A DNA stretch of 34,243 bases from an uncultured Acetobacteraceae bacterium. Its GTDB lineage: Bacteria > Pseudomonadota > Alphaproteobacteria > Acetobacterales > Acetobacteraceae. Numbering within the stretch: position 1 is the first letter of the stretch; every line of letters starts with the position of its first letter. The notes under the pieces were generated by a model that saw only the letters and a program-made list of their open reading frames with translations, did not search any database and was not told the origin of the DNA. The position numbers and the translations under genes are program-made. This document shows, one piece after another, positions 1 through 7,897 of the stretch. The stretch is taken from contig CALMVO010000107.1 of the NCBI GenBank assembly GCA_937873205.1, forward strand, positions 250 to 34,492. The letters run 5' to 3'.

Positions 1-1548
1 ATCTTCTCCTCAGCCAAGGCCTGGCCGTTCGAGGAGGCCCGCAAGATCGTCGCCCGCGTCGAGCGCACCGGGCAGCGCGAGGTGCTGTTCGAGACCGGCT
101 ACGGTCCCTCGGGCCTGCCGCACATCGGCACCTTCGGCGAGGTCGCCCGCACCGGCTGGGTCGCCCAGGCCTACACGGCACTCACCGGCCGCCCGACCCG
201 GATCCTGTGCTTCAGCGACGACATGGACGGCCTGCGCAAGGTCCCCGACAACGTGCCGCAGGCCGGCCTGCTGGCAGGCTACCTCGGCCGCCCACTCACC
301 GAGGTGCCGGACCCGTTCGGCACCCACGAGAGCTTCGGCGCCCACAACAACGCCCGCCTGCGCGCCTTCCTCGACGGCTTCGGCTTCCGCTACGAGTTCG
401 CCTCCGCCACCGAGTACTACCGCGCCGGCCGCTTCGACGACGCGCTGCGCCGCGCGCTGGCCGCCCACGACGAGATCGTCGCCCTGGTCGCCCCCACGCT
501 CGGCCCCGACCGCCGCGCCACCTGGTCGCCGATCCTGCCGATCCACCCCGTCACCGGCATCGTCATGCAGGTCCGCATCGACGAGGTGGACGCGGACGCC
601 GCCACCGTCCGCTGGGCCGACGAGGCCGGCGTGCGCTACGAGACCTCGGTGCTGGGCGGCCACGCCAAGCTGCAGTGGAAGGCCGACTGGGCCATGCGCT
701 GGGCCGCGCTGGGCGTAGACTACGAGATGTCCGGCAAGGACCTGATCGACAGCGTGCGGCTCTCTTCCCAGATCTGCCGCGTGCTCGGCGCCGAGCCGCC
801 GGTGACGCTCACCTACGAGCTGTTCCTGGACGAGCACGCCCGCAAGATCAGCAAGTCCAAGGGCAACGGCATGTCGGTGGAGGAGTGGCTGCGCTACGCC
901 CCGCCCGAGAGCCTTGCCCAGTACATGTTCAACCAGCCGACCCGCGCCAAGCGGCTGCATTTCGACGTGATCCCGCGCGCCGCCGACGAGTACCTCGCCA
1001 ACCGCGCGAAGGCGGCGGAGCAGGAGGGGGCCGCGCTGATGGCCAACCCGGCCTGGTTCGTCGATGGCGGCCCGCCCGGCGGCAACCCGATCCCGGTCTC
1101 GTTCGGCATGCTGCTGAACCTGGCCTCGGTCGCCAACGCCGACACCCCCGACGTGCTCTGGGCCTTCCTCGCCCGCTACCGGCCGGGCGCCACCCCCGAC
1201 ACCGAGCCGCTACTTGGCCGCCTGGTCGACCACGCCGTCGCCTACTACCGCGATTTCGTGCGCCCGGCGAAGACCTACCGCGCCCCCTCCACCATGGAGC
1301 GCGCCGCCCTGGCCGACCTCGCCGAGACGCTTCGCGGCATGGAGTCCGGCGCCGACCCCGACGACCTTCAAAATATCGTCTTCGAGGTCGGCAAGCGCCA
1401 TCCGTTCCCGGCCCTGCGCGCCTGGTTCGGCTGCCTCTACGAGGTGCTGCTGGGCCAGACCGAAGGCCCGCGCTTCGGCATCTTCGTCGGCCTCTACGGC
1501 GTCCGGGAGACCGTGACGCTCATCGATACGGCCCTGGTTCGGCCATGA
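1..1548 (+). CDS. lysK: Lysine--tRNA ligase, class I (5' end missing)
   Basis: Charges tRNA-Lys with lysine in the cytosol. This is the class I enzyme (Rossmann fold, related to GluRS), which replaces class II LysS in alphaproteobacteria and archaea. The frame is open from base 1, so the true start lies upstream and roughly 10-30 residues are missing. The class I signatures are both visible: HIG at codons 41-43 (GLPHIGTFGE) and KISKS at about codons 282-286 (ARKISKSKGNG). The C-terminal helical anticodon-binding region runs to the TGA at 1546-1548. The stop overlaps the ATG of the next gene (ATGA at 1545-1548), which suggests translational coupling with the MprF-like gene. That would pair a Lys-tRNA producer with a protein family that consumes Lys-tRNA. 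Identification is secure; only the N-terminus is unseen. Confidence 0.96.
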   Translation: MFSSAKAWPFEEARKIVARVERTGQREVLFETGYGPSGLPHIGTFGEVARTGWVAQAYTALTGRPTRILCFSDDMDGLRKVPDNVPQAGLLAGYLGRPLTEVPDPFGTHESFGAHNNARLRAFLDGFGFRYEFASATEYYRAGRFDDALRRALAAHDEIVALVAPTLGPDRRATWSPILPIHPVTGIVMQVRIDEVDADAATVRWADEAGVRYETSVLGGHAKLQWKADWAMRWAALGVDYEMSGKDLIDSVRLSSQICRVLGAEPPVTLTYELFLDEHARKISKSKGNGMSVEEWLRYAPPESLAQYMFNQPTRAKRLHFDVIPRAADEYLANRAKAAEQEGAALMANPAWFVDGGPPGGNPIPVSFGMLLNLASVANADTPDVLWAFLARYRPGATPDTEPLLGRLVDHAVAYYRDFVRPAKTYRAPSTMERAALADLAETLRGMESGADPDDLQNIVFEVGKRHPFPALRAWFGCLYEVLLGQTEGPRFGIFVGLYGVRETVTLIDTALVRP

Positions 1549-3692
1549 TTGAAGAAAGGCCAGGGGCTCCGCCCCTGGACCCCGCCAAAGGCTCGCCTTT
1601 GGAAACCGCTTATGAAATGGGTTCCAAGGGCCGCCGGCCCTTGGCGGGTCCAGGGCAGAGCCTTGGCCTTACCTACCTCAAACGCCTGCCCGCCCTCCTC
1701 GGCCTCCTGCTCATGCTGGCCGCGATCTACGTCGTGCAGCGGGAGGTGCGCCATCTCAGCATCGGCCAGATCCGTGACAGCCTGCTTGCCATCCCACGGC
1801 GCCGGCTGCTGGCCTCGGCCGGTTTCACCCTGCTGTCCTACACGATCCTGTCGTTCTACGACCGCCTGGCCACCATCCATGTCGGCCACAAGCTCGGGTA
1901 CGGCCGCACCGCGTTCGCGGCGTTCTGCTCCTACGTGCTGTCGCACAACCTGGGCTTCGCCGCGATCTCCGGCGCCGCGGTGCGCTTTCGGCTCTACGGC
2001 AACTGGGGCCTGGACACCTTCCAGATCGCCCGCATCATCGCCTTCTGCTCGGTCACCTACGTGCTGGGCGCCTGCGCCCTGATCGGCGGTGTGCTGCTGC
2101 TCGAGCCGGGCTCGCTGCCGATGCTGACCCGGCACCTGCCCGTCTTCCTGCCGACCCTGATCGGCCTGGCCGCCTGGGCCGTCGTCGCCGCCTACGTGGG
2201 CTGCGCCGCCCGCCTGCCAGCGATCCGGCTCGGACGCTGGACCGTGCCGCTGCCGGGCCTGCGGATGTCGGTCGCGCAGGTCCTGGTCGCCGCGCTAGAC
2301 GTTTCCGCCACCGCCGCCATCGCCTACGCGCTGCTGCCCGCCGGCCTCGGCCTGGGCTACCCGGCGTTCCTGGCGATCTACATCGCGTCCTATTCCGCCG
2401 GGCTGGCCGCCAGCGTGCCGGGCGGGCTCGGCGTATTCGACGGCGCCATGGTGCTGGGTCTCTCGCCGTTCCTGCCCGCCGCCGACGCCATCGGCGTCAT
2501 CGTGGTGTTCCGGCTGTTCTACTACATCGTGCCGCTGTTCATCGCCGGGCTGCTGTTCGCCGGCCACGAGCTGCTGCTGCGCGGCGACGTGCTGCTGGCC
2601 CGCCGGCGCGGCCAGGATCGTCCGGTGCGCCTGCGCCCCTCGGTGGTGATCCGCGAGAGCGAGGCCGACTTCGCGGTCACCGTCGCGGTCGGCGCGGTCA
2701 TGCTCTGCGGCGCCATGCTGCTGGCCACCGGCCTCATCGACGACACGCCGGACCTGGCCTTCGCGCTGCCGCCGGCGGTCGCGCTGTTCGGCGGCGGCGA
2801 AGGCGGCCTCACCCGGTTCCTGGCCGCCGCCGGCGACTTCTTCCCCTCACTGCTGGGGGCCGCTCTGATGGGGCTGGCGATCGGGCTGTCGCAACGGGTC
2901 ACGCTGGCCTGGGGGGCCACGCTGGTGGTGCTGTGCCTGGCTGCCGCACTCACCGCGCTGCGCGGCCTGCCGCTGGCGGTGCCCGGCGTGCTGATCCTGT
3001 CCGCCCTGGTGATCGCGCCGTTCCGCAGTTCGTACTACCGCCACGCCCGCCTGCTCAGCGAGCCGCTGGCGCCGGCAACCGTCGTGCCGCTGCTGCTGCT
3101 GCTCGGCTGCGTATTGTTTCTCGGCCGCCTGGAACCGGAGCTGCCCCGCTTCGACGAGACCAGCTGGCCGGAACTGGTGCTGGGGACCGGCCTCACCGAT
3201 CGCATGCGGGTCTCGATCGGGCTGTCGGTGGTGCTGGGCCTGGCCGCGATCGCCCGGCTGATCCTGCCCGCCCGCATCTGTCCGCTGCCGTGGAGCGAGG
3301 CCACCCGTGCCCGCTGCCGGGCGCTGGGCCGCATCCTGCCCGACGCCGGCAGCCCGGTATCAGGCGACCCGGACGGCGTGATGGTTGGCGAGACCGGCCG
3401 CGCGGTGCTGCCGTTCCGGCGCATCGGCCGCGTGCTGGCCGGCCTCGGCGACCCGGCCGGCCCGGCCTCGGACCAGGTCTCGACGATCTGGAGGCTGCGC
3501 GACCTCGCCGTGCAGGAGGGTCGCGAACCGATCTTCTGGCGCGTCGGCCCGACCCTGCTCGACGTCTACGCCGATCTCGGCCTCGAGGCGTGGCCGTTGG
3601 AGGGCCTGCCCAAGCGCTATCTGTGCTGCCCGGCCGAGCGCGGTCCCGCCCTGCTGAGCCTGCTGGGCGATGGGTCCGAGCCGCTCAGCTGA
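1545..3692 (+). CDS. MprF-like lysylphosphatidylglycerol flippase with truncated synthase domain
   Basis: Resembles MprF/LpiA, inner-membrane proteins that add an amino acid from aminoacyl-tRNA to phosphatidylglycerol and flip the product. About 715 codons from the ATG at 1545. Residues 1-46 are largely translated family A repeat. Then come many hydrophobic segments (about residues 50-575) with the UPF0104-type flippase core, for example SYSAGLAASVPGGLGVFDG. The cytosolic part starts near residue 580 and contains the early synthase motifs LGDPAGP, IWRLRDLA and VYADLGL. It ends about 35 residues later. Known MprF proteins carry roughly 200 more residues there, including the second GNAT lobe, so I infer loss of synthase activity or a divergent subfamily. 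The start is uncertain: ATG 1617 is the main alternative. The 3' end overlaps the convergent exporter gene by 8 bases. Confidence 0.85.
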   Translation: MIEERPGAPPLDPAKGSPLETAYEMGSKGRRPLAGPGQSLGLTYLKRLPALLGLLLMLAAIYVVQREVRHLSIGQIRDSLLAIPRRRLLASAGFTLLSYTILSFYDRLATIHVGHKLGYGRTAFAAFCSYVLSHNLGFAAISGAAVRFRLYGNWGLDTFQIARIIAFCSVTYVLGACALIGGVLLLEPGSLPMLTRHLPVFLPTLIGLAAWAVVAAYVGCAARLPAIRLGRWTVPLPGLRMSVAQVLVAALDVSATAAIAYALLPAGLGLGYPAFLAIYIASYSAGLAASVPGGLGVFDGAMVLGLSPFLPAADAIGVIVVFRLFYYIVPLFIAGLLFAGHELLLRGDVLLARRRGQDRPVRLRPSVVIRESEADFAVTVAVGAVMLCGAMLLATGLIDDTPDLAFALPPAVALFGGGEGGLTRFLAAAGDFFPSLLGAALMGLAIGLSQRVTLAWGATLVVLCLAAALTALRGLPLAVPGVLILSALVIAPFRSSYYRHARLLSEPLAPATVVPLLLLLGCVLFLGRLEPELPRFDETSWPELVLGTGLTDRMRVSIGLSVVLGLAAIARLILPARICPLPWSEATRARCRALGRILPDAGSPVSGDPDGVMVGETGRAVLPFRRIGRVLAGLGDPAGPASDQVSTIWRLRDLAVQEGREPIFWRVGPTLLDVYADLGLEAWPLEGLPKRYLCCPAERGPALLSLLGDGSEPLS
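1556..1671. repeat. Family A palindromic element, copy 1 (full)
   Basis: About 116 bases bounded by imperfect inverted repeats of about 30 bases. The left end reads AAGGCCAGGGGCTCCGCCCC and the right end finishes in TTGGCCTTA. Inside the left arm are two hairpins, CCAGGGGC/GCCCCTGG and CCAAAGGC/GCCTTTGG. The same sequence recurs at 20551 and 32179. It begins 7 bases after the lysK stop and lies inside the open frame of the MprF-like gene. Confidence 0.9.
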
Positions 3693-4653
3693 CGGTCGAC
3701 ACCGCGCGGCCCGCCGCCACCACCGGCCGACCCGCCTTGTTGCCCCAGACCGACAACGACACCCCGCCCAGGATCAGCGCCAGCCCCGCCGCATGGTACG
3801 GGTGCAGCGCCTCGCCGAGCAGCACGGCGGCCAGCAGCACCGCATAGATCGGCACGATGTACATCGACAGCGCCGCCCGCGCTGGCCCGAACGACCGCAC
3901 CAGCCGCTGGTAGCTGCCATAGGCGCCGATCGACGGCACCAGGCCCAGGAACAGGATCGCCGCCAGGCTGCCCGGCGTCAGCACCAGCCCGAGATGCGGT
4001 CGCCCGGCCTGATGCGCCAGCTCCACGATCGCGGCCGGCAGCAGCATCAGCGCGCCGCCGATCGCCAGCGCCGCCAGCCCGACGACCGGCTGCAGCGCCA
4101 CCGGCCGGTGCCGGGAGAGCAGCGTGTAGCCGACCCAGGCCAGCATCGACGCGAACGCCAACCCGTCGCCGGCCTGGAACGACAGCGCCAACAGCGCCCG
4201 CGGATCGCCGCGCGTCACCACGGCCGCGACGCCGCAGGCCGCCAGCGCCACCCCGCACGCCGCCGGCGCCCGCAGCGGCGCGCCGAACAGCGCCCGCTCG
4301 GCGACCAGCACGAAGGCCGGCGCCGCGCAGACCAGCAGCGCGACGTTGCCGGCGCTGGTGCGCGCCGCCGCGCCGTAGAGCGGCGCCACCGCCAGCACCG
4401 CCCCGGTCAGCACCAGCATGGCGAAGCGGGGCGAGAGGATGCGGCCGAGATGCGCGCGCAGGCCCCGCCGCGCGAACGGCAGCAGCACCAGGGCGGCGAT
4501 GCTCCAGCGCAGGCAGGCCAGCGTCACGGGCGGCACGTCGCCGGCGACCATCCGCGCCACCAGCATGTTGCCGGCGAACAGCAGCGGCGTCACCGCGAAC
4601 AGCAGCAGGTCGGGGTCGAGGCGGCGTCCGGCGATCGAGGGCGAGCGGGTCAT
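3685..4653 (-). CDS. EamA/DMT-family transporter
   Basis: A 322-residue integral membrane protein of the drug/metabolite transporter superfamily, which typically exports amino acids or other metabolites. About ten hydrophobic helices form two EamA repeats. The first begins near LLLFAVTPLLFAGNMLVARM, and the second includes LGLVPSIGAYGSYQRLV and YIVPIYAVLLAAVLLGEALH, the usual end-of-repeat pattern. The ATG at 4653 (MTRSPSIAG) puts the first helix about 13 residues in; the frame stays open upstream, but that part is basic and not protein-like. Transcribed away from an Lrp/AsnC regulator across 146 bases, a common arrangement for amino-acid exporters. I infer an amino-acid-responsive efflux role; the substrate cannot be read from the sequence. 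Confidence 0.88.
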   Translation of the reverse strand: MTRSPSIAGRRLDPDLLLFAVTPLLFAGNMLVARMVAGDVPPVTLACLRWSIAALVLLPFARRGLRAHLGRILSPRFAMLVLTGAVLAVAPLYGAAARTSAGNVALLVCAAPAFVLVAERALFGAPLRAPAACGVALAACGVAAVVTRGDPRALLALSFQAGDGLAFASMLAWVGYTLLSRHRPVALQPVVGLAALAIGGALMLLPAAIVELAHQAGRPHLGLVLTPGSLAAILFLGLVPSIGAYGSYQRLVRSFGPARAALSMYIVPIYAVLLAAVLLGEALHPYHAAGLALILGGVSLSVWGNKAGRPVVAAGRAVSTVS

Positions 4654-4799
4654 GCGGCGGGTCCTGCGGAGGATCGGGAGAATGCGCCGACCGCGACGGG
4701 ATATCCGTCCTATCGACCCTATCTTCGCATCATCCTGCGGAACGTCCATCTGCCGAATCGTTTTATCACGGCAGGATCGTCTTCCGGAAGGTCGCCGCC
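4654..4799. promoter_or_regulatory. Divergent exporter/Lrp control region
   Basis: Intergenic region between two divergent starts. It contains an inverted repeat GACGG-N5-CCGTC at 4695-4709 centred on GATATC, and a direct repeat CCTATC at 4709-4714 and 4718-4723. These are candidate sites for the adjacent Lrp-type regulator. The assignment is inference from position. Confidence 0.4.
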
Positions 4800-5270
4800 A
4801 TGCCCAAGATCGTTCTCGACGCCGCCGACCGGCGCATCCTGGCCGCACTGCGGGCCGACGGCCGGCTCAGCAACGCGCGGCTGGCCGAGCTGGTCGGGCT
4901 GTCGCCGACGCCGGTCTGGAACCGGGTGCGGCGGCTGGAGGAGCAGGGCGTCATCACGGGCTACGCCGCCCGCCTCGACCAAAAGGCGCTGGGCCTCGCC
5001 GACACCGTGTTCATCGAGATCACGCTCGACCGCCACGACGCCGCCCTGGTGCGCGAGATGGGCGAGGCGCTGTCCCGCATGAGGGAGGTGCTGGAGGTGT
5101 TCATGGTGAGCGGCGACTACGACTACCTGGCCCGCGTCGCCGTCGACGGCACCGCCGGCTACGAGGTGTTCCTGCGCGAGCGCCTCTACAGCCTGCCGGG
5201 CGTGCGCAGCTGCCGCTCGATCTTCACGCTGCGCACATTGAAGCGGGAAGGCTCCCCCGATCCCTCCTGA
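4800..5270 (+). CDS. Lrp/AsnC-family transcriptional regulator
   Basis: A 156-residue DNA-binding regulator. The N-terminal winged HTH spans about residues 5-60 (LDAADRRILAALRADGRLSN, then LAELVGLSPTPVWNRVRRLE). The C-terminal RAM/AsnC ligand-binding domain spans about residues 70-150, with the family-typical VSGDYDYLARV and a FLRERLYSLPGV stretch. Length matches the family. GGAAGG at 4786-4791 lies 8 bases before the ATG. Members usually form octamers and respond to amino acids. The divergent neighbour is an EamA exporter, so the likely task is to switch that exporter on when its amino-acid substrate accumulates (inference). Confidence 0.93.
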   Translation: MPKIVLDAADRRILAALRADGRLSNARLAELVGLSPTPVWNRVRRLEEQGVITGYAARLDQKALGLADTVFIEITLDRHDAALVREMGEALSRMREVLEVFMVSGDYDYLARVAVDGTAGYEVFLRERLYSLPGVRSCRSIFTLRTLKREGSPDPS

Positions 5271-5280
5271 TGATTGCAGC

Positions 5281-5297
5281 TTAGTCAACTTGACTAA
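5281..5297. promoter_or_regulatory. Perfect palindrome, candidate toxin-antitoxin operator
   Basis: TTAGTCAACTTGACTAA is an exact 8-base inverted repeat around one central base, 41 bases before the antitoxin ATG. Its A/T richness stands out from the surroundings. Phd-type antitoxins bind such palindromes to repress their own operon; binding here is inferred from position. Confidence 0.7.
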
Positions 5298-5338
5298 TCG
5301 CGAGAACCGGCCATCCTGTGGCTGTCCAGGAGTTCGTC

Positions 5339-5575
5339 ATGCAGCAGGTCACCATCCACGCCGCCAAGACCCACCTCTCCCGGCTGATCGAGGCCGTGTT
5401 GAACGGCGAGGAGATCGTCATCGCGAAGGGCAGCAAGCCGGTCGTACGCCTGGTGCCGATGGCACGGCCGCCGTTCCAGGTCGGGCTGCTCGCCGGCCAG
5501 CTCGGCACCGTCCCGGACTTCCTGGCACCGATCGACCCGGCCGAGCTCGATCTCTGGGAAGGCGGGGGTGAATGA
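5339..5575 (+). CDS. Phd/YefM-family antitoxin
   Basis: A 78-residue antitoxin of a type II toxin-antitoxin pair. The N-terminal Phd/YefM DNA-binding fold is clear (VTIHAAKTHLSRLIEAV, then GEEIVIAKGSKPVVRLVP). The C-terminal third (residues 45-78) is acidic and probably wraps the toxin. I chose the ATG at 5339 because GGAG at 5328-5331 is well placed; a GTG at 5318 would add seven residues. The stop overlaps the toxin start (ATGA at 5572-5575), so the two are translationally coupled. It probably represses its own promoter through the palindrome just upstream. Confidence 0.93.
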   Translation: MQQVTIHAAKTHLSRLIEAVLNGEEIVIAKGSKPVVRLVPMARPPFQVGLLAGQLGTVPDFLAPIDPAELDLWEGGGE

Positions 5576-5955
5576 CAGCGGTCCTGCTCGACACCCACGC
5601 CTGGGCCTGGAGCCTCGTCGGCGATGCCCGCCTGCCCGCCCGGGCGCTTGCCGCGATGAACCAGGCGGACCGGGTGCTGGTCAGCCCGATCAGCTTCTTC
5701 GAGATCGCCCGGAAGGTCAGGCTCGGCAAATGGCCCGAGATGGCGCCCTTCATCGACCGGCTGCCCAGCCTGCTGCAGGAGCAGGGCGGCGCGGTCGCCA
5801 GCCTCAGCCCCGCGACCTGTCTCCTGGCCGGGATGATGGACTGGCCCCATCGTGACCCGTTCGACCGCCTCCTCGCCGCTACCGCCCAGCAGGACAATCT
5901 GGCTCTCATCTCAGCGGACATGGTCTTCGACGGCATCGTCACGAGGCTCTGGTAA
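5572..5955 (+). CDS. VapC-type PIN-domain toxin
   Basis: A 127-residue PIN-domain ribonuclease, the toxin partner of the preceding antitoxin. The conserved acidic residues that bind the catalytic metal are all present: D7 (LLDTHAW), E44 (SFFEIARK), D95 and D98 (HRDPFDRLLAATA), with D116 in LISADMVFD. The LDTHAWxW start and the DPFDRLLAATA motif are typical of the group paired with Phd-type antitoxins. Family members cleave tRNA or rRNA when the antitoxin is degraded. The gene looks intact. It sits in an accessory patch together with the broken protease downstream. Confidence 0.93.
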   Translation: MTAVLLDTHAWAWSLVGDARLPARALAAMNQADRVLVSPISFFEIARKVRLGKWPEMAPFIDRLPSLLQEQGGAVASLSPATCLLAGMMDWPHRDPFDRLLAATAQQDNLALISADMVFDGIVTRLW

Positions 5956-5983
5956 GCCGGGCGGCCGTCTGGCGGCGGCCGTC

Positions 5984-6780
5984 ATGCGTGATCGCCTCGG
6001 GTATCCTGGCCCTGGGTGCGCTCTGGTCGTCGGCGCCTACGAGCTGCTGCCGTCTCCCGACCTGCGTCCACTGTCCGGGCCGCCGCCAGCCTTCGCGTTC
6101 GCCGCGGAATGGAGCAGCGGCCTCTGCGTCGACCGCCTCGGCGACGTCCTGACCAACCGGCACGTCGTCCGAGCCGGCCGCCGCATCACGATCTCGGGCC
6201 ACGGCTTCAGGGCGGCCACCGCGCGCCTCGTGGCACTCCCCGACGATCCGGCGCTCGACCCGGCCCTGCTGAAGATCCCGGGACCCGTTCCGGCCAGCCT
6301 CTCCTTTTTCGGCGAGACATGGCCGACCGGGCGAGGGCCCGATCCGGTGCCCGCCGACGCCGTGCGTCAGGCCTTGCTCGCGGCCGGGCCCGCCGTGACC
6401 CGACCGGCCACGCTGATCGGTTTCCCGGGACGCGACAGGACCGCGACGCCGAGCCTCGATCCGGTGACGATCCCGGCGTCTGCCAGCACGGTCGACGGAC
6501 GGCATTGAGATCGGCCCGTCCGGAGCCCGATCATGCAGGGCGACAGCGACAGCCCAATCGTCGATCCCGCGGGAGAGGTCGTGGGCATACTCTTCGGCGG
6601 CACCGCGCCCGGGGACCCTTGTACGGGCAGGTCCGTCCCGGGCGGCTTCCGTCCCACGCCGTATGGGACCCGGGAGCGTGGAGGGCTGTTCATTCCGGCG
6701 GCCGTCGCCGCCGGTGGCGACGGCCGCCGTCCGCGTGTTCTGTTTCCAGACCCGGCCGACATCCGGTTGAGCCCGATCCA
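5984..6780 (+). pseudogene. Broken trypsin-like serine protease
   Basis: Fragments of a trypsin-like (S1-type) protease can be followed on the plus strand. The catalytic His region is DVLTNRHVVRAG (about 6147-6182), an Asp candidate lies in DDPALDPALLKI, and the Ser region is MQGDSDSPIVDPAGEVVGI (from 6533). A TGA at 6506-6508 separates the His/Asp part from the Ser part. Around it the best protein-like reading (IEIGPSGAR) lies in a second frame from 6504, so two compensating frameshifts are more likely than one nonsense change. The Gly after the catalytic Ser is Asp (GDSDSP for GDSGSP), another sign of decay. The start is a guess (ATG 5984), and the 3' limit is set by the next gene. Confidence 0.6.
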
Positions 6781-6798
6781 CGCCATGTCCACCCCGGC

Positions 6799-6817
6799 CC
6801 CGGCCCGTCAGGCCGGG
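6799..6817 (-). terminator. Hairpin at the end of the aldo-keto reductase gene
   Basis: CCCGGCC-N5-GGCCGGG is a seven-pair GC stem spanning the stop codon of the minus-strand gene. There is no T-run after it, so its action as a terminator is uncertain. Confidence 0.3.
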
Positions 6818-7689
6818 ATGGTCCCCGTGTCGATGCCGTCCAGCGCCGTCATCGCGTCCTGCGGCAGCTCTAGCTCGGCGGCGGCCAGGTTCTCCGCCAA
6901 GTGGCCGACCGACGACGTGCCGGGAATGAGCAGAATGTTGGGCGCGCGCCTCAGCAGCCAGGCCAGCGCCACCTGCATGGGGGTGGCGCCGAGCTGTCCA
7001 GCCACCTCGGTCAGCGCCGCCGACTGCAGCGGCGTGAAGCCCCCGAGCGGGAAGAACGGCACGTAGGCGGTCCCCGTGGCCTGCAGCGCGTCGAGCAGTG
7101 TGTCGTCCGCGCGGTGGGCAAGGTTGTAGAGGTTCTGCACGCAGACGATCGGGGCGATACGGCGGCCCTCTTCGACCTGCGTGGCGGTCACGTTGCTGAG
7201 GCCGATATGGCGCACCAGCCCCTGACGCTGCAGCTCGGCCAGCGCCGTGAGCGGCGCCTCGATCGAGCCTTCGGCCGGCCCTCCGTGGCCGAACATGCAG
7301 CGGAAGTTCACGACGTCGAGGGCGTCAAGCCCAAGGTTGCGCAGGTTGTCGTGCACGGCCCGCGTCAGCTCCTCGGCCGAGAAGGCCGGGTTCCAGGAGG
7401 CATCCTCGCCGCGCCGCGCACCGATCTTGGTGACGATGACCAGCCCGTCGGGATAGGGATGCAGCGCCTCCCGGATCAGCTGGTTGGTAACGTGCGGGCC
7501 ATAGAAGTCGCTGGTGTCGATGTGGTTCACGCCGGCCGCCACCGCCGCGCGCAGCACGGCCAGCGCGCCATCGCGGTCCCGCGGCGGTCCGAACACGCCC
7601 GGACCCGCCAGCTGCATGGCGCCGTAGCCCAGGCGCCGCACGCTGTGGCCGCCGAGCGCAAAGGATCCAGCCCCGCCGATGTCGCTCAT
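6808..7689 (-). CDS. pdxI: Aldo/keto reductase, PdxI (YdbC)-like pyridoxal reductase
   Basis: A 293-residue NADPH-dependent aldo-keto reductase very like E. coli YdbC, now named PdxI, which reduces pyridoxal to pyridoxine in vitamin B6 salvage. The shared segments are long and near-identical as I recall that protein: RLGYGAMQLAGPGVFGPPRD, NHIDTSDFYGPHVTNQ, TKIGARRGEDASW and AYVPFFPLGGFTPLQS. The catalytic D58, Y63 and K88 are present. At the usual active-site His position there is Arg (VVNFR, R130), which matches VVNLR in YdbC and so marks this subfamily. The ATG at 7689 follows GGGAGA on the minus strand. It is transcribed alone, divergent from rplY. The pyridoxal substrate is inferred by homology. 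Confidence 0.88.
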   Translation of the reverse strand: MSDIGGAGSFALGGHSVRRLGYGAMQLAGPGVFGPPRDRDGALAVLRAAVAAGVNHIDTSDFYGPHVTNQLIREALHPYPDGLVIVTKIGARRGEDASWNPAFSAEELTRAVHDNLRNLGLDALDVVNFRCMFGHGGPAEGSIEAPLTALAELQRQGLVRHIGLSNVTATQVEEGRRIAPIVCVQNLYNLAHRADDTLLDALQATGTAYVPFFPLGGFTPLQSAALTEVAGQLGATPMQVALAWLLRRAPNILLIPGTSSVGHLAENLAAAELELPQDAMTALDGIDTGTIPA

Positions 7690-7897
7690 GGTCGTCTCCC
7701 CTGATCTCGAGGTTTGGATGTAGTTGCCTCGGGCCCGGGCGATAAGGTCGCCGGCGTCGTACGGGCCGGTCGGCGAGCGCGAACAATGCTGGCGGTTGCC
7801 GGCGTTTCGCTTGCCTTGGCCCCTGTTCTTCGCTAGGGCCTGCGCCATCGCGCCGGCACCCCTGGAGGCCAGCGCGGCACGTGTTCAGGAGCAGGCA

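Noticed and set aside
207-1544. In-frame upstream extension of the MprF-like frame across lysK
   Set aside because: This part is an out-of-frame shadow of lysK (Arg/Pro-rich), open only because of the high G/C content.
4418-5284. A 288-codon plus-strand frame across the exporter/Lrp region
   Set aside because: Runs antisense to the exporter and out of frame with the Lrp gene, Arg-rich and without motifs.
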